From positions 40,411 to 104,410 of the forward strand of contig JALGSV010000008.1 in NCBI GenBank assembly GCA_029821755.1: a DNA stretch of 64,000 bases, written 5' to 3'. A program made the position numbers and the translations under genes. The DNA is from Candidatus Zipacnadum vermilionense (lineage in GTDB: Bacteria > Armatimonadota > Zipacnadia > Zipacnadales > Zipacnadaceae). Of this stretch, positions 32,043-40,536 are shown piece after piece. The stretch's first letter is position 1. Each line of letters starts with the position of its first letter. Under the pieces are notes generated by a model. It made no database searches. It saw nothing but the letters and a program-made list of their open reading frames with translations, and was not told where the DNA came from.

Positions 32043-34562
32043 ATGCTTCAGGCCGTAAGACTATCGTTGCCACACCACGCGACACCGGGGATGGAACGCC
32101 TGGCCTCCCTCTTCCGCCGCCTCGTGGCCGAACGTTCCGGCGTGCCGGTCGAGAGGGGCGCTCCCGTGCCCAACTCCCTCACCGTCTCCCTCGCCCTCGA
32201 CCCCTCCCTCCCCGCGGAGGGCTACCGCCTCGCGCAGGAGCCGGGCGTCGTACGGATCACCGGAACCGACGAGCGCGGCCTGCGCTACGGGATGGGCCGG
32301 CTTCTCCATGAGGCCTCCTACGGGGAGGGCACCTTCACCCCCGGGCCCTGCAGCGGCACCTCCGCCCCCGATTGCCCCGTGCGTGGCATGTACCTGGCCT
32401 TCAACTTCAACAACTGGTACGTCGCCGCCCCGCGGGAGGAGGTCGCCCGCTACCTGGAGGAGCTTTCCCTCTGGGGGATCAACGCCATCATCCTGGGCTT
32501 CCTGGTGCCCGACCCGAAGGACACGGAGGCCACCGAGCGCCGCCGCGAGGACTACCGGCAGTTCCTCCGCCTCGCCAAGGACGCCGGCATGAGTGTCGGT
32601 TTCCTCGGCTCAGTCAACTGCGGCTTCCCCGATCCCCCGATGGAGGCCCTGGCCACCGACTTCCCCGACACCACCCCCCCCCGCCGTGGTCTGGCCGGCG
32701 TCCGCGTCTGCCCCAGCCACCCCGTCGGCCGCGAGTACCTGCGCCGCACCCTCGACTCCTTCCTGGTAGGCTATGAGGACCTCGGCCTGGACTATGTCGC
32801 CGCCTTCCCCTACGATGCCGGCGGCTGCGGCTGCGAGCAATGCTGGCCCTGGGGCGCACGGGGGTACCTGGAGATCAGCCGCGACTTCTCCGCTCTCGCC
32901 AAGGCCCGCTACCCGGAGTGCAAGTTCGTCCTGGCCACCTGGTGCTTCGACGTGCGCGAGGAGTCCGACGGCGAGTACGAGGGCCTGCACGCCGTACTGG
33001 AACAAGACGCCAGTTGGGTGGACTACCTCATGGTCGACTCCCACTTCGACTTCCCCTCGTGGCCGCTGGAGCACGGCGCGCCGGGCGGCGTGCCCCTGGT
33101 CAACTTCGCGGAGATAACCATGTGGGGCCGCTATCCCTGGGGTGGATCGGGGGCTAATCCCCTCCCCGCCCGCTTTGAGCGCCTCTGGGGCCAGGCCAGC
33201 CACCTCCTCCACGGCGGCTTCCCCTATTCAGAAGGCATTTTCGAGGATATCAACAAGGCCGTCGTCGCGCGCCTGTATTGGCACAAGCAGGCCAGCGCCG
33301 AGCAGGCGGTCCGCGAGTACGTGTCCTTTGAGTTCGGCCCGCAGGTGGTGGAGGAGGTCACCGAGGCCATCTACCTCCTGGAGAGCACCTACCCACTGGA
33401 GACCCGGACGCGGGAAGACGTCGAGCGGGCCTGGGCGTTACTGCAGGAGGCTGACGCTCAACTGACCCCACGCGCTCGCGCTTCCTGGCGCTGGCGCATT
33501 CTCTACCTGCGCGGGATGATCGACGCCGAGTTGCTGCACAACGACGGAAAGCCTACCGACGCCTGCAACGAGGCCTACGAGGAGCTGATCCGTATCTACC
33601 ACGCCGAGGAAGCCGATGGTCCAGTCACCCCCAAGGGCCCAAGCTGGTACGCCCGCCAGATCCAAGAAGAGCCGCCCCCGCCGGGGGCCGACCTACCATC
33701 GCCCTTAACCTGCGACTGGCACCTTCATTCCGAGCATTCGTGCGACGGCGCCTGCATGAAGGTGGCCGATCTGCCCGCCTTGGCGGCGGCGCGCGGAATC
33801 GTGGATTTCGGCCTCACCGACCACCTCCACACTCCCTACAACCTGCCGGACCTGCAGGCCTCCCGCCGTGCCTACCTGGCGACCGACCCCTCGCCTCGCT
33901 TCCACTTCGGCGTCGAGGCCAGCGTCGTCTCGCAGTGGGAACTGGACGAGCTGGCGCGCGGCGGCCACGACAATCCGGTCTACGGCCTGCGCCAGGGCGG
34001 CCCGCCCGGCGCCGCCCCGGCCCTCGGGATCACCGCCGAGGAGTTGGCCTCCCTGGGCGTGGAGTACGTCGTCGCCGGAGTGCACTGGCCGCTGTACGTA
34101 CCCTTCGAGCGCGAAGCGATCATCCGCGACTATCATCGCCAGAACATGTTCCTGGCCACCCACCCCTTGGTGACCATCATCGCCCACCCCTGGTGGTGGA
34201 TGGGCCACTGGCAGAGCGCCGACGGCATGTACCGCGCCGAGCCGTGGTTTGACCGCTTCGATGTCATCCCGCAGTCCATGCACGACGAGTTCGCGGCTGC
34301 CGCGATCCAGCACGGCAAAGCGGTCGAGATCAACCTCAACGCCTGCCTGTTCAACCCGAGCTACCCGGCGCGCTTCGGCCACGAGTACCTGGACTACCTG
34401 GCCGGGCTGCAGGCGTGCGGCGTGACCTTCTCGCTCGCCTCGGACAACCACTCGGCGACCTACACCCCACCCTTCGACCAGGCGGCCGAGCGCCTCGCAG
34501 CGGCGGGCATTCACGACCGTGACCTATGGCGCCTCCCGCCCCGGGCCGGGGCCGACGACTAA
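32043..34562 (+). CDS. Glycoside-hydrolase-like protein fused to a PHP phosphoesterase domain
   Basis: 839 aa. Residues 1-110 are an alpha/beta domain like the GH20b/GH67 N-terminal domain (EGYRLAQEPGVVRITGTDERGLRYGMGRLL), then a TIM-barrel-like region at about 115-500 (PVRGMYLAFNFNNW, SVGFLGSVNCGF, CSGC-like GGCGCEQCWPWG) and a helical part to about 535. After the Pro-rich linker EEPPPPGADLPSP the PHP domain begins: CDWHLHSEHSCDG (HxH, residues 560/562), VDFGLTDHLH, VEASV, VVAGVHWPL, TIIAHPWWW and ASDNHSATY, the usual metal-binding set. The ORF is uninterrupted, so the fusion is real unless a stop was lost by sequencing error. I infer a sugar-phosphate-linked function; neither substrate is known. 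Confidence 0.82.
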   Translation: MLQAVRLSLPHHATPGMERLASLFRRLVAERSGVPVERGAPVPNSLTVSLALDPSLPAEGYRLAQEPGVVRITGTDERGLRYGMGRLLHEASYGEGTFTPGPCSGTSAPDCPVRGMYLAFNFNNWYVAAPREEVARYLEELSLWGINAIILGFLVPDPKDTEATERRREDYRQFLRLAKDAGMSVGFLGSVNCGFPDPPMEALATDFPDTTPPRRGLAGVRVCPSHPVGREYLRRTLDSFLVGYEDLGLDYVAAFPYDAGGCGCEQCWPWGARGYLEISRDFSALAKARYPECKFVLATWCFDVREESDGEYEGLHAVLEQDASWVDYLMVDSHFDFPSWPLEHGAPGGVPLVNFAEITMWGRYPWGGSGANPLPARFERLWGQASHLLHGGFPYSEGIFEDINKAVVARLYWHKQASAEQAVREYVSFEFGPQVVEEVTEAIYLLESTYPLETRTREDVERAWALLQEADAQLTPRARASWRWRILYLRGMIDAELLHNDGKPTDACNEAYEELIRIYHAEEADGPVTPKGPSWYARQIQEEPPPPGADLPSPLTCDWHLHSEHSCDGACMKVADLPALAAARGIVDFGLTDHLHTPYNLPDLQASRRAYLATDPSPRFHFGVEASVVSQWELDELARGGHDNPVYGLRQGGPPGAAPALGITAEELASLGVEYVVAGVHWPLYVPFEREAIIRDYHRQNMFLATHPLVTIIAHPWWWMGHWQSADGMYRAEPWFDRFDVIPQSMHDEFAAAAIQHGKAVEINLNACLFNPSYPARFGHEYLDYLAGLQACGVTFSLASDNHSATYTPPFDQAAERLAAAGIHDRDLWRLPPRAGADD

Positions 34563-34580
34563 CGATGAGGAGGAATACTC

Positions 34581-35942
34581 ATGTCCAAGACCAAGCTCCA
34601 ACAGCAACTCGCCCTGCAGGGCGGCATGAAAGCGGTTAGCGGGATTGAGGGCAAAGGCAAGCCCAAGATCGGCATGGCCGAGTTCATGTCCCTCTCCGAG
34701 CGTTTCGGGTTCTCCAAGGAGGCGCTCCGCCGGATCCGCGAGGCGGTGAGCGAGCAGGACCTGCCCGAAGGCGGTCCCTTCCTCGCCCACTTTTACTCCG
34801 GCCTCACGGAGTCCAAGATCCGGGCCTTCGAGCGCGTCGCGCGGGAGACGTTCGGCGTCAAGTACGCGGTGGCGGTCAGCTCCGGCACCGCCGCCCTGCA
34901 TGCCGCCTTCGTCGCCGCCGGGGTCGGGCCGGGGACGGAGGTCGTCTGCCCCGCGATCGGCTTCTACGCCACCGCCGCGGCCGTCGTCATGGCCCGCGGC
35001 GTGCCCGTCTTCTGCGATGTGGACCTCTCCCTGGGCATGGACCCCGCGGCGCTGGAGAAGGCGATCACCCCACGCACCGTCGCTATCGCCCCCACTCATG
35101 TGATGGGCAGTGTCTGCGACATGTCCGCGATCATGAAGGTCGCGCGCAAGCATAAGCTCAAGGTCGTCGAGGACTGCGCCCAGTCTACCGGCGGCCAGTT
35201 CCGCGGCAAGTACGTCGGCACTATCGGCGACCTGGGCTGCTTCTCCATCTCCGCCTACAAGATCATCGGCGGCGGCGAAGGTGGGCTGGTGCTAACCAAC
35301 AGCAAGCGCCTGTACGAGCGTACCTGCTGTCTCATGGAGGGCGGCGGCTTATGGCGGCCGTCCCGCTTCGCCCCGCCGCGCTACCGCGGGGAGCTGTTTG
35401 TCGGTACCAACTACCGCATGTCCGAGCTGGAGGCCGCCGTCGATGTGGTCCAGCTCGGCAAGCTGCCCGCCATCGTGAAGCGCTTCCACCAGGTCAAGCA
35501 GCGGATCGTCGCCGCTCTGCAGCCCTTCCGCGAGATCACCTGGCAGAAGGCGAACGACCCGGAGGGGGAAATCGGCTACATGCTGCGGTTCTTCCCCGAG
35601 ACCACGGCGCTGGGGCGCAAGATCGAGACGGCGCTGAACGCGGAGGGCGTCGCCTGCGGCCTGCGGGGCGAGGGCGCCGCGCCCGACTGGCACATGTCGG
35701 CCTACATGTTCCCGCTGATCCTGCAGGCGGGCGGCCCCGAGACCAGCTGCCCCTTCGACTGCCCGCGCTACCTGGAGGCCGGCGGCGCACCCCAGTACAA
35801 ACCCGGCGACGTCCCGGTAGCCGAGGACCTCTTCAACCGGGCGATCTCGATCAACCTCAACCAGTGGTACACGGCCCGCGACTGCCGCAACATCGCCAAG
35901 GCGATCAATAAGGTGCTGGGAGTATATTGCACGCCCGCCTAG
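34581..35942 (+). CDS. DegT/DnrJ/EryC1/StrS-type PLP-dependent aminotransferase
   Basis: 453 aa. The family's PLP site is clear: VAVSSGTAALHAAFVAAG, VVEDCAQSTGGQF and the Schiff-base Lys in ISAYKIIGGGEGG (Lys227). Family members are sugar aminotransferases or dehydratases acting on nucleotide sugars. It has an extra N-terminal segment of about 60 residues (KLQQQLALQGGMKAVSGIEG) before the first family motif. GAGGAGGAA precedes the ATG, 18 bases after the GH/PHP gene, so it is in the same operon. Confidence 0.93.
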   Translation: MSKTKLQQQLALQGGMKAVSGIEGKGKPKIGMAEFMSLSERFGFSKEALRRIREAVSEQDLPEGGPFLAHFYSGLTESKIRAFERVARETFGVKYAVAVSSGTAALHAAFVAAGVGPGTEVVCPAIGFYATAAAVVMARGVPVFCDVDLSLGMDPAALEKAITPRTVAIAPTHVMGSVCDMSAIMKVARKHKLKVVEDCAQSTGGQFRGKYVGTIGDLGCFSISAYKIIGGGEGGLVLTNSKRLYERTCCLMEGGGLWRPSRFAPPRYRGELFVGTNYRMSELEAAVDVVQLGKLPAIVKRFHQVKQRIVAALQPFREITWQKANDPEGEIGYMLRFFPETTALGRKIETALNAEGVACGLRGEGAAPDWHMSAYMFPLILQAGGPETSCPFDCPRYLEAGGAPQYKPGDVPVAEDLFNRAISINLNQWYTARDCRNIAKAINKVLGVYCTPA

Positions 35943-35971
35943 AGCGTACTTGAGGAGTCGAATCTGGGCCC

Positions 35972-36111
35972 CGTAGGGGCGAATGCTCCGCGAGGTCGTA
36001 TCCCGCGGAGCATCCGCCCTCGCATGCCACAGGCCGTGTGAATATTCAGGTTCTCGATGATCGCGGGCGGATATTGCCGAGCGAGTACGCTCGCCAGTAT
36101 CCGCCCCTACG
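35972..36111. repeat. MITE-like element with inverted ends and two internal hairpins
   Basis: The outer ends are CGTAGGGGCGAAT (35972) and GTATCCGCCCCTACG (36097-36111). Inside, GGGCGAATGCTCCGCG/CGCGGAGCATCCGCCC forms one hairpin (35977-36019) and GGGCGGATA…TATCCGCCC the other (36065-36105), with GAGCGAGTACGCTC in its loop. No coding sequence. It supplies the first codons of the track ORF that begins at 36057. Confidence 0.65.
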
Positions 36112-36155
36112 AAGCCGCCAGGCTTTTCGTACACGCACTTAGAGGAGAGGTCGCC

Positions 36156-38300
36156 TTGCCCACTCTCGACCACCAGGACAACTTCAACGTCCTCTCCACT
36201 CCCTACCCGCAGATGATGCGTAACTACCTGCAGCGGGTGACGGAGGAGGCCCTGGCCATCTGCTCGCCGCCGCCGACGCTTGACGCATGGCAGGCGCAAC
36301 GCCCCGCCCTGCGCGCCGCTCTCGCCGCCTGCTTCGGGGACCTCCCCGCCGAACGCTGCGACCTGGAGCCCACCCTCACCGGCGTCCTGTCCCGCGATGG
36401 CTACCGCGTGGAGCAGGTCCGCCTGCAGACCCGCCCCGGCTGGTTTGCGGGGGTGAACGTCTACCTGCCCGAGGAGCAGCAGGACCGCGTCCCCGCCGTG
36501 CTCATGCCTCTCGGCCATTTCCCCTGGGGTCGGCGCTCCCACGAGGTGCAGATCGCTTGCGCTACTCTGGCCCGGCGGGGCTACGTGGCCTTGACTCTCG
36601 ACATGCCCGGCTACGGCGATCGCGCCGCGGTGGGCAGCCATTCCCCCACGACCTACTTTCCCCTGCTGACCGTCGGGCTCTCGCTGGGCGGCCTGCAGCT
36701 TTGGGACAACATGCGCTGTCTGGACTACCTCTGCTCCCGCCCCGAGGTGGACCCCACCCGCCTGGGCTGCACCGGCGCTTCCGGCGGCGGCTCCCAGACC
36801 ATGTACCTCACGGCCCTCGACGACCGCATCGCCGCGGCGGTGCCCACCGTCTTCATCGGCTCGGCCCGGCATTACCCGGAGCACGGCTGCTGCGTGTGCG
36901 AGGCGGCGCGCGGGGTGGTGCAGGTCGGCGACGACTGGCGCCTGCTCTCCCTGGTCGCGCCCCGCCCCGTCTTGGTAGTAAACGCCACCCACGACCCCCT
37001 CTTTCCTATCTGGTACGGCCACCTGGCCATGGACTCCCTCCGCCACGTTTACCGCCTGTTTGACCGAGAGGAAGCCGTGGCCTTCGCCGAGGTCTACCGC
37101 GACCACGGCTACTACCAGAGCGCCCGCCTGGCCGGCTACGCCTGGTTCGACCGCTGGCTCCAGGGCGTTCCCACCGACCCTCGCGAGATAGTCGAGGCCC
37201 CCGTCTGGACCGAGCCGGAAGACGGCGATACCCTATTCGTGGAGGGCGTGGACCGGAGCGTCACCATCCCCCAGATGATTGCCCACCGCGCCCAGGAGTT
37301 GCTGCCCTCACGCTCCGCCGACCCCGCTATCGCCCGCGACCGCCTGCTCCAGCGCTGCCTGGGCGGGCTCCCCGAGGCGCCTGCAGGGCGCGGGCCACGT
37401 ACCGCACCCTTCCCGGATGAGGACGCGCCGGCCGGGGCGGGACACGCTGCCCCCGCTGCAGACCAGTTTCCCCCTCCCTTTAGGGAGGGGGGTAGGGGGG
37501 TAGGGCAGGTCTCCGTGGAGACCATCAACCGCAGGGATCACACCGTCGAGAAGCTCGCCCTCCGCACGGAGCCGGACATCCTCGTACCTGCTCTCCTGCT
37601 CAAGCCGGTCCCCGCGCCGCTTCGGAGCGGGGACCGGCAGCCCTCCCTGGCCCCGGCGCGCTTGCCGGTCTGCCTCTACCTACACGAGAGGGGCAAACAG
37701 GTCGCGACGCACAACCGGGAGGTCGGGGAGATGTTGCGGGCGGGGTGGGCGGTCTGCGCGGTGGACGTGCGCGGCAGCGGCGAGACCGGCCCGCCTGGCT
37801 GCGGCGGTCTGGTGCAGAAAGCCCTGGTCCTGGGCCGGACACTGGCCGCGCTACAGGTCTTCGACCTCTTGCGCACCGCCGACTACCTACAGGCCCGGGC
37901 GGACCTGGACGCAACTCGTCTCGCTATTTGGGGGGAGGGGTGCTGCGCCTTCCTGGCCCTGCTGGCGGCGGCTCTCGACGAGCGCTTCACCCACACCTGC
38001 GGCTACCGCCTGCTCACCTCCTACCTACACGATAGCCCCAGCCTGCAGGACCCGCTGCACTACTTGCCGGACGTAATTCGCGAGGTAGGCGATATTTGCG
38101 ACCTTGCCGCCCTCGTCGCCCCCCGCACCCTGGTGATCGCCGCACCGCGCAACGCCTCCCTGGAGCCGGCGAACGCCGCGGAGAGCTTCCGCCGCACGGT
38201 ACAGGCCTACGGCGCCGACGGCCCGCTGACGCTGGTGGAGGAGGGATACGAGGAGATGCTGGCGGCGTGGTTGGGGTGTCTGGCGCCAGCTTGCAGGTAG
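36156..38300 (+). CDS. Two-domain alpha/beta hydrolase (acetyl-xylan-esterase style)
   Basis: 714 aa from TTG 36156, which has GAGGAGAGG 7 bases upstream; the track's 33 extra N-terminal codons come from the repeat. Domain 1 (about 1-375) is complete: nucleophile CTGASGGGSQT (Ser209), acid region LVVNATHDPLF, base in YRDHGYY. A low-complexity linker (390-455) holds a repeat insertion. Domain 2 (about 470-714) has the same fold (LPVCLYLHERG, WAVCAVDVRGSGE), but the nucleophile site reads IWGEGCCA, with Gly595 where Ser is expected. A sugar esterase role fits the cluster. Separated from the aminotransferase by a repeat, so it may have its own promoter. Confidence 0.85.
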   Translation: MPTLDHQDNFNVLSTPYPQMMRNYLQRVTEEALAICSPPPTLDAWQAQRPALRAALAACFGDLPAERCDLEPTLTGVLSRDGYRVEQVRLQTRPGWFAGVNVYLPEEQQDRVPAVLMPLGHFPWGRRSHEVQIACATLARRGYVALTLDMPGYGDRAAVGSHSPTTYFPLLTVGLSLGGLQLWDNMRCLDYLCSRPEVDPTRLGCTGASGGGSQTMYLTALDDRIAAAVPTVFIGSARHYPEHGCCVCEAARGVVQVGDDWRLLSLVAPRPVLVVNATHDPLFPIWYGHLAMDSLRHVYRLFDREEAVAFAEVYRDHGYYQSARLAGYAWFDRWLQGVPTDPREIVEAPVWTEPEDGDTLFVEGVDRSVTIPQMIAHRAQELLPSRSADPAIARDRLLQRCLGGLPEAPAGRGPRTAPFPDEDAPAGAGHAAPAADQFPPPFREGGRGVGQVSVETINRRDHTVEKLALRTEPDILVPALLLKPVPAPLRSGDRQPSLAPARLPVCLYLHERGKQVATHNREVGEMLRAGWAVCAVDVRGSGETGPPGCGGLVQKALVLGRTLAALQVFDLLRTADYLQARADLDATRLAIWGEGCCAFLALLAAALDERFTHTCGYRLLTSYLHDSPSLQDPLHYLPDVIREVGDICDLAALVAPRTLVIAAPRNASLEPANAAESFRRTVQAYGADGPLTLVEEGYEEMLAAWLGCLAPACR
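37470..37500. repeat. Dispersed palindrome inside a coding sequence
   Basis: CCCCCTCCCT-TT-AGGGAGGGGG followed by GTAGGGGGG. It is in frame in the linker of the two-domain hydrolase and translates as FPPPFREGGRGVGQV. Confidence 0.7.
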
Positions 38301-38579
38301 CTCACGGGAGGGGCCGCGGCGACCTGCGGTCGCGAAGTGACCGCCAACAACCTCGCCGCCCACGTCCCCAGGACCGGATCGCTCGGCGCCAGGCCCGGCC
38401 CGGGCCCGCCCGTCTCGCAGATGTGCTTCTCCGCCGACCGTCCCTCCAGCAGGTGCGGGCTGGGGTCGTCGCCCAGCAGATTCAGCCACCAGCCCTCGCC
38501 CGTTCAGCCACGCCCCCATCTGGTACCCCTCCTGGCCGGTCGCCAGAAGAGGCGCCGTCGCCGCGGTGGGGCGAATCAT
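38300..38579 (-). pseudogene. Frameshifted gene remnant, family unknown
   Basis: On the minus strand an ATG at 38579 opens IRPTAATAPLLATGQEGYQ then MGAWLNG; at GGGCGAGGG (about 38491-38500) the protein-like reading moves to another frame and continues as GWWLNLLGDDPSPHLLEGRS, AEKHICETGGPGPGLAPSD, PVLGTWAARLLA. Neither frame alone gives a sensible product and together they do. It lies just after the stop of the GH5-like gene and has no clear binding site, so it is probably the end of a decayed gene. It fills the gap between two real genes. Confidence 0.4.
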
Positions 38580-38583
38580 GTCC

Positions 38584-39528
38584 CTACCCGAGCCACGGCG
38601 GCCTTCGCTTCGGCGTCTCCGCCAGCCACTCCATCCCCGCCCGCAGCTTCCCCTCTTCCGTGAACCAGGGATGGTATCCCGCCCCGTTCACGCCATTCCC
38701 ATCCATGCGGTCGCGGCGAGAAGCCACCGCCTCCCCCGGATGAGGCGTCCAGCCCAGCCAGCCCCAACCGGCCTTCTCCCACGCCGTCAGTTCCAGCCGC
38801 GCGTTGGCCGCCCGCGCCAAGTCGTCCACCCCGCCGATCCCGCCCTCGTTGCACAGCATCGGTTTGCCCCAGCGCTCCTGCACCGCCCGGCAACGCACCA
38901 GGTTCGCCTGCACCTGCTCCTCACCGTACGAGTAGGGGTGGCAGCAGAGCACGTCCGACAGCGGCGCCCAGAGGTTCATGGAATCACCGCCATTGTGCGC
39001 ACCGATAGTGATCGGCTGCTGCGCCCCGCTGCCCAGCACCGTCTCCCGCACCGCGCTCAGCCAGACCTTCTCCAACTCCGCGACCGGCTGCTCTGGCGCG
39101 GCGGCTTGCGGCTCGTTGCACAGGTCCCAGACCAGGATACGCTCATCGGCCGCCAGCGGCGTCACCAGCGCCGCGACATACCCCAGCATCGGCTCTAGGT
39201 CCCCGCGCAGGTTCTCCTCGTAGGTCCCGCCGTAGTCCCAGCACGCGTCATGCCAGCGGTTAAACAGGCACGGCATCGTCTTCATCCCCTGCTCGTCAAT
39301 CGCCGTCACGGCGTCCAAGAACTCCCCGGTGATCGCCTCCGGGTCAGCCATCCACGCGGTGAACTCAATCCACAGACGGATGGTGTTGGCGTGAGCCTGC
39401 CGCAGCAGTTCCAGCTCCTGCCGGAAGGCCTCCGGGTCATAGTCCCACCACGCCTCCTCAATCCGCGCCCCCCAGGAGGGCACCAGGTTGAACCCGCGCA
39501 TCCAGCCGTAGTCGGTGTATCGGTGCAT
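38584..39528 (-). CDS. GH5-like glycoside hydrolase (cytoplasmic, no signal peptide)
   Basis: 314 aa clan-A TIM barrel. Strand 4 acid/base in ILVWDLCNEPQ (Glu139, the NEP motif) and strand 7 nucleophile in PMLCNEGGIGG (Glu228), with CHPYSYG before it and the strand-1 motif MRGFNLVPSWG. This is the pattern of GH5/GH39/GH2-type retaining beta-glycosidases. There is no signal peptide, so it would cut internalised oligosaccharides. The ATG at 39528 is the only start in frame near the conserved N-terminus. Convergent with the hydrolase gene. Confidence 0.87.
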   Translation of the reverse strand: MHRYTDYGWMRGFNLVPSWGARIEEAWWDYDPEAFRQELELLRQAHANTIRLWIEFTAWMADPEAITGEFLDAVTAIDEQGMKTMPCLFNRWHDACWDYGGTYEENLRGDLEPMLGYVAALVTPLAADERILVWDLCNEPQAAAPEQPVAELEKVWLSAVRETVLGSGAQQPITIGAHNGGDSMNLWAPLSDVLCCHPYSYGEEQVQANLVRCRAVQERWGKPMLCNEGGIGGVDDLARAANARLELTAWEKAGWGWLGWTPHPGEAVASRRDRMDGNGVNGAGYHPWFTEEGKLRAGMEWLAETPKRRPPWLG

Positions 39529-39554
39529 TGGTTCAGACCTCAGAATTCCCCTCC

Positions 39555-39980
39555 TTACATCTCAACCGCCTTTCGCATCTGCCGCGAGTACTCGGTAAAC
39601 ACGTCCCGCGCCCCTGTCACCTCTCGGTAGACGGTCTCGTCGTTGAGGGTCAGGTAGTCGTGCACCACCACGTTGCGCAGGCTGACGTACTCGATGAGGC
39701 GGTTGGCGAGAGCGCGCGTGAGCAGATGCCGCTTGCGCATGTTCTCGTAGCAGGCCACGTGGGAGGGACCGGGGTTGTAGCCCTTGCCCAGCATCAGCAT
39801 CCGCGCCCCGTCGGTGGCACTCTCCACCACCAATTGCAGCAACCGCTCGGCCGCCCGGCGTTTCTGGTTGTCGGCCAGGTACTCCTCCAGCGACAGCGCG
39901 GCAGGAACTGCCAGTTCCTCCAGATAGCCGCGCATGGCGGCCAGACGCTCCGTGACCGCGGCGGCGTATACGCGCTTCAT
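39555..39980 (-). CDS. hepT: HepT-like toxin (HEPN RNase-fold)
   Basis: 141 aa. HEPN helical bundle with the catalytic motif Rx4HxY: LRNVVVHDYL (R102, H107, Y109). In HepT-MntA systems HepT is an RNase that MntA blocks by adding AMP units to the Tyr in this motif. ATG 39980 has GGGGAGAGTGAG upstream; the track start lies inside mntA. 25 bases after mntA, so one operon. Confidence 0.9.
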   Translation of the reverse strand: MKRVYAAAVTERLAAMRGYLEELAVPAALSLEEYLADNQKRRAAERLLQLVVESATDGARMLMLGKGYNPGPSHVACYENMRKRHLLTRALANRLIEYVSLRNVVVHDYLTLNDETVYREVTGARDVFTEYSRQMRKAVEM

Positions 39981-40005
39981 AGACTCACTCTCCCCTTGCG
40001 GCTGG

Positions 40006-40413
40006 TCAAGTGTCCTCCCCCAGATGCTCCCACTGCGCCTCCTGCCATTTCCGGGCGTCGGCGAAGATGCTCCCGGCCAGGGAGCGAAAACGCAGGAACT
40101 CCCCCGGCGCGGCCTCGTACAGTGGCCGGCCCGTGTCGGCGACGACAGCCAGGAAGTTGGGTTGCGCACCGTTGAGAAGGGAGATATCCAGCGAGGCCCC
40201 GGTGATCAGGTCTCCCAACCCCCGGTAGATCGCCATCCGCCGGGCGCCGTTCACCGTTCCCGCGGCGAGCACGGCCACGTCAATGTCGCTACCTTCCTCC
40301 GCCCGCCCCTCGGCCCGCGATCCATGCAGCACCACCAGCCGCAGCCCCAACTCCCGCGCCGTCTGGGCCAGGGCCTCATGATCGTACTGAACTGTCTCCC
40401 GCGTAGCCGACAT
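40006..40413 (-). CDS. mntA: MntA-like antitoxin nucleotidyltransferase
   Basis: 135 aa minimal nucleotidyltransferase with the GSx10DxD motif intact: VVLHGSRAEGRAEEGSDIDV (Gly31-Ser32, Asp43, Asp45). It would AMPylate HepT and so neutralise it. Start ATG 40413; the track's extra residues lie in low-complexity DNA. Divergent from murJ, sharing a 120-base spacer. Confidence 0.9.
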   Translation of the reverse strand: MSATRETVQYDHEALAQTARELGLRLVVLHGSRAEGRAEEGSDIDVAVLAAGTVNGARRMAIYRGLGDLITGASLDISLLNGAQPNFLAVVADTGRPLYEAAPGEFLRFRSLAGSIFADARKWQEAQWEHLGEDT

Positions 40414-40469
40414 ACCACCACTCTTCGCCACCCCCCGGCCCAAAGCCTCCCCGCCTCCCCCCTCCCCAC

Positions 40470-40499
40470 TTGCCACCTGCTACCTGCGACTCCTATAAT
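40470..40499 (+). promoter_or_regulatory. Promoter of murJ
   Basis: TTGCCA (-35), 18 bases, TATAAT (-10). Transcription would start near 40506, about 30 bases before the ATG. Confidence 0.75.
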
Positions 40500-40536
40500 G
40501 CTGCCTCCTGCCCAGAGACCACGAGGCTTTCGATTC

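Noticed and set aside
35349-37106. 585-aa minus-strand ORF
   Set aside because: It runs across two real plus-strand genes and a repeat; composition is that of a shadow frame.
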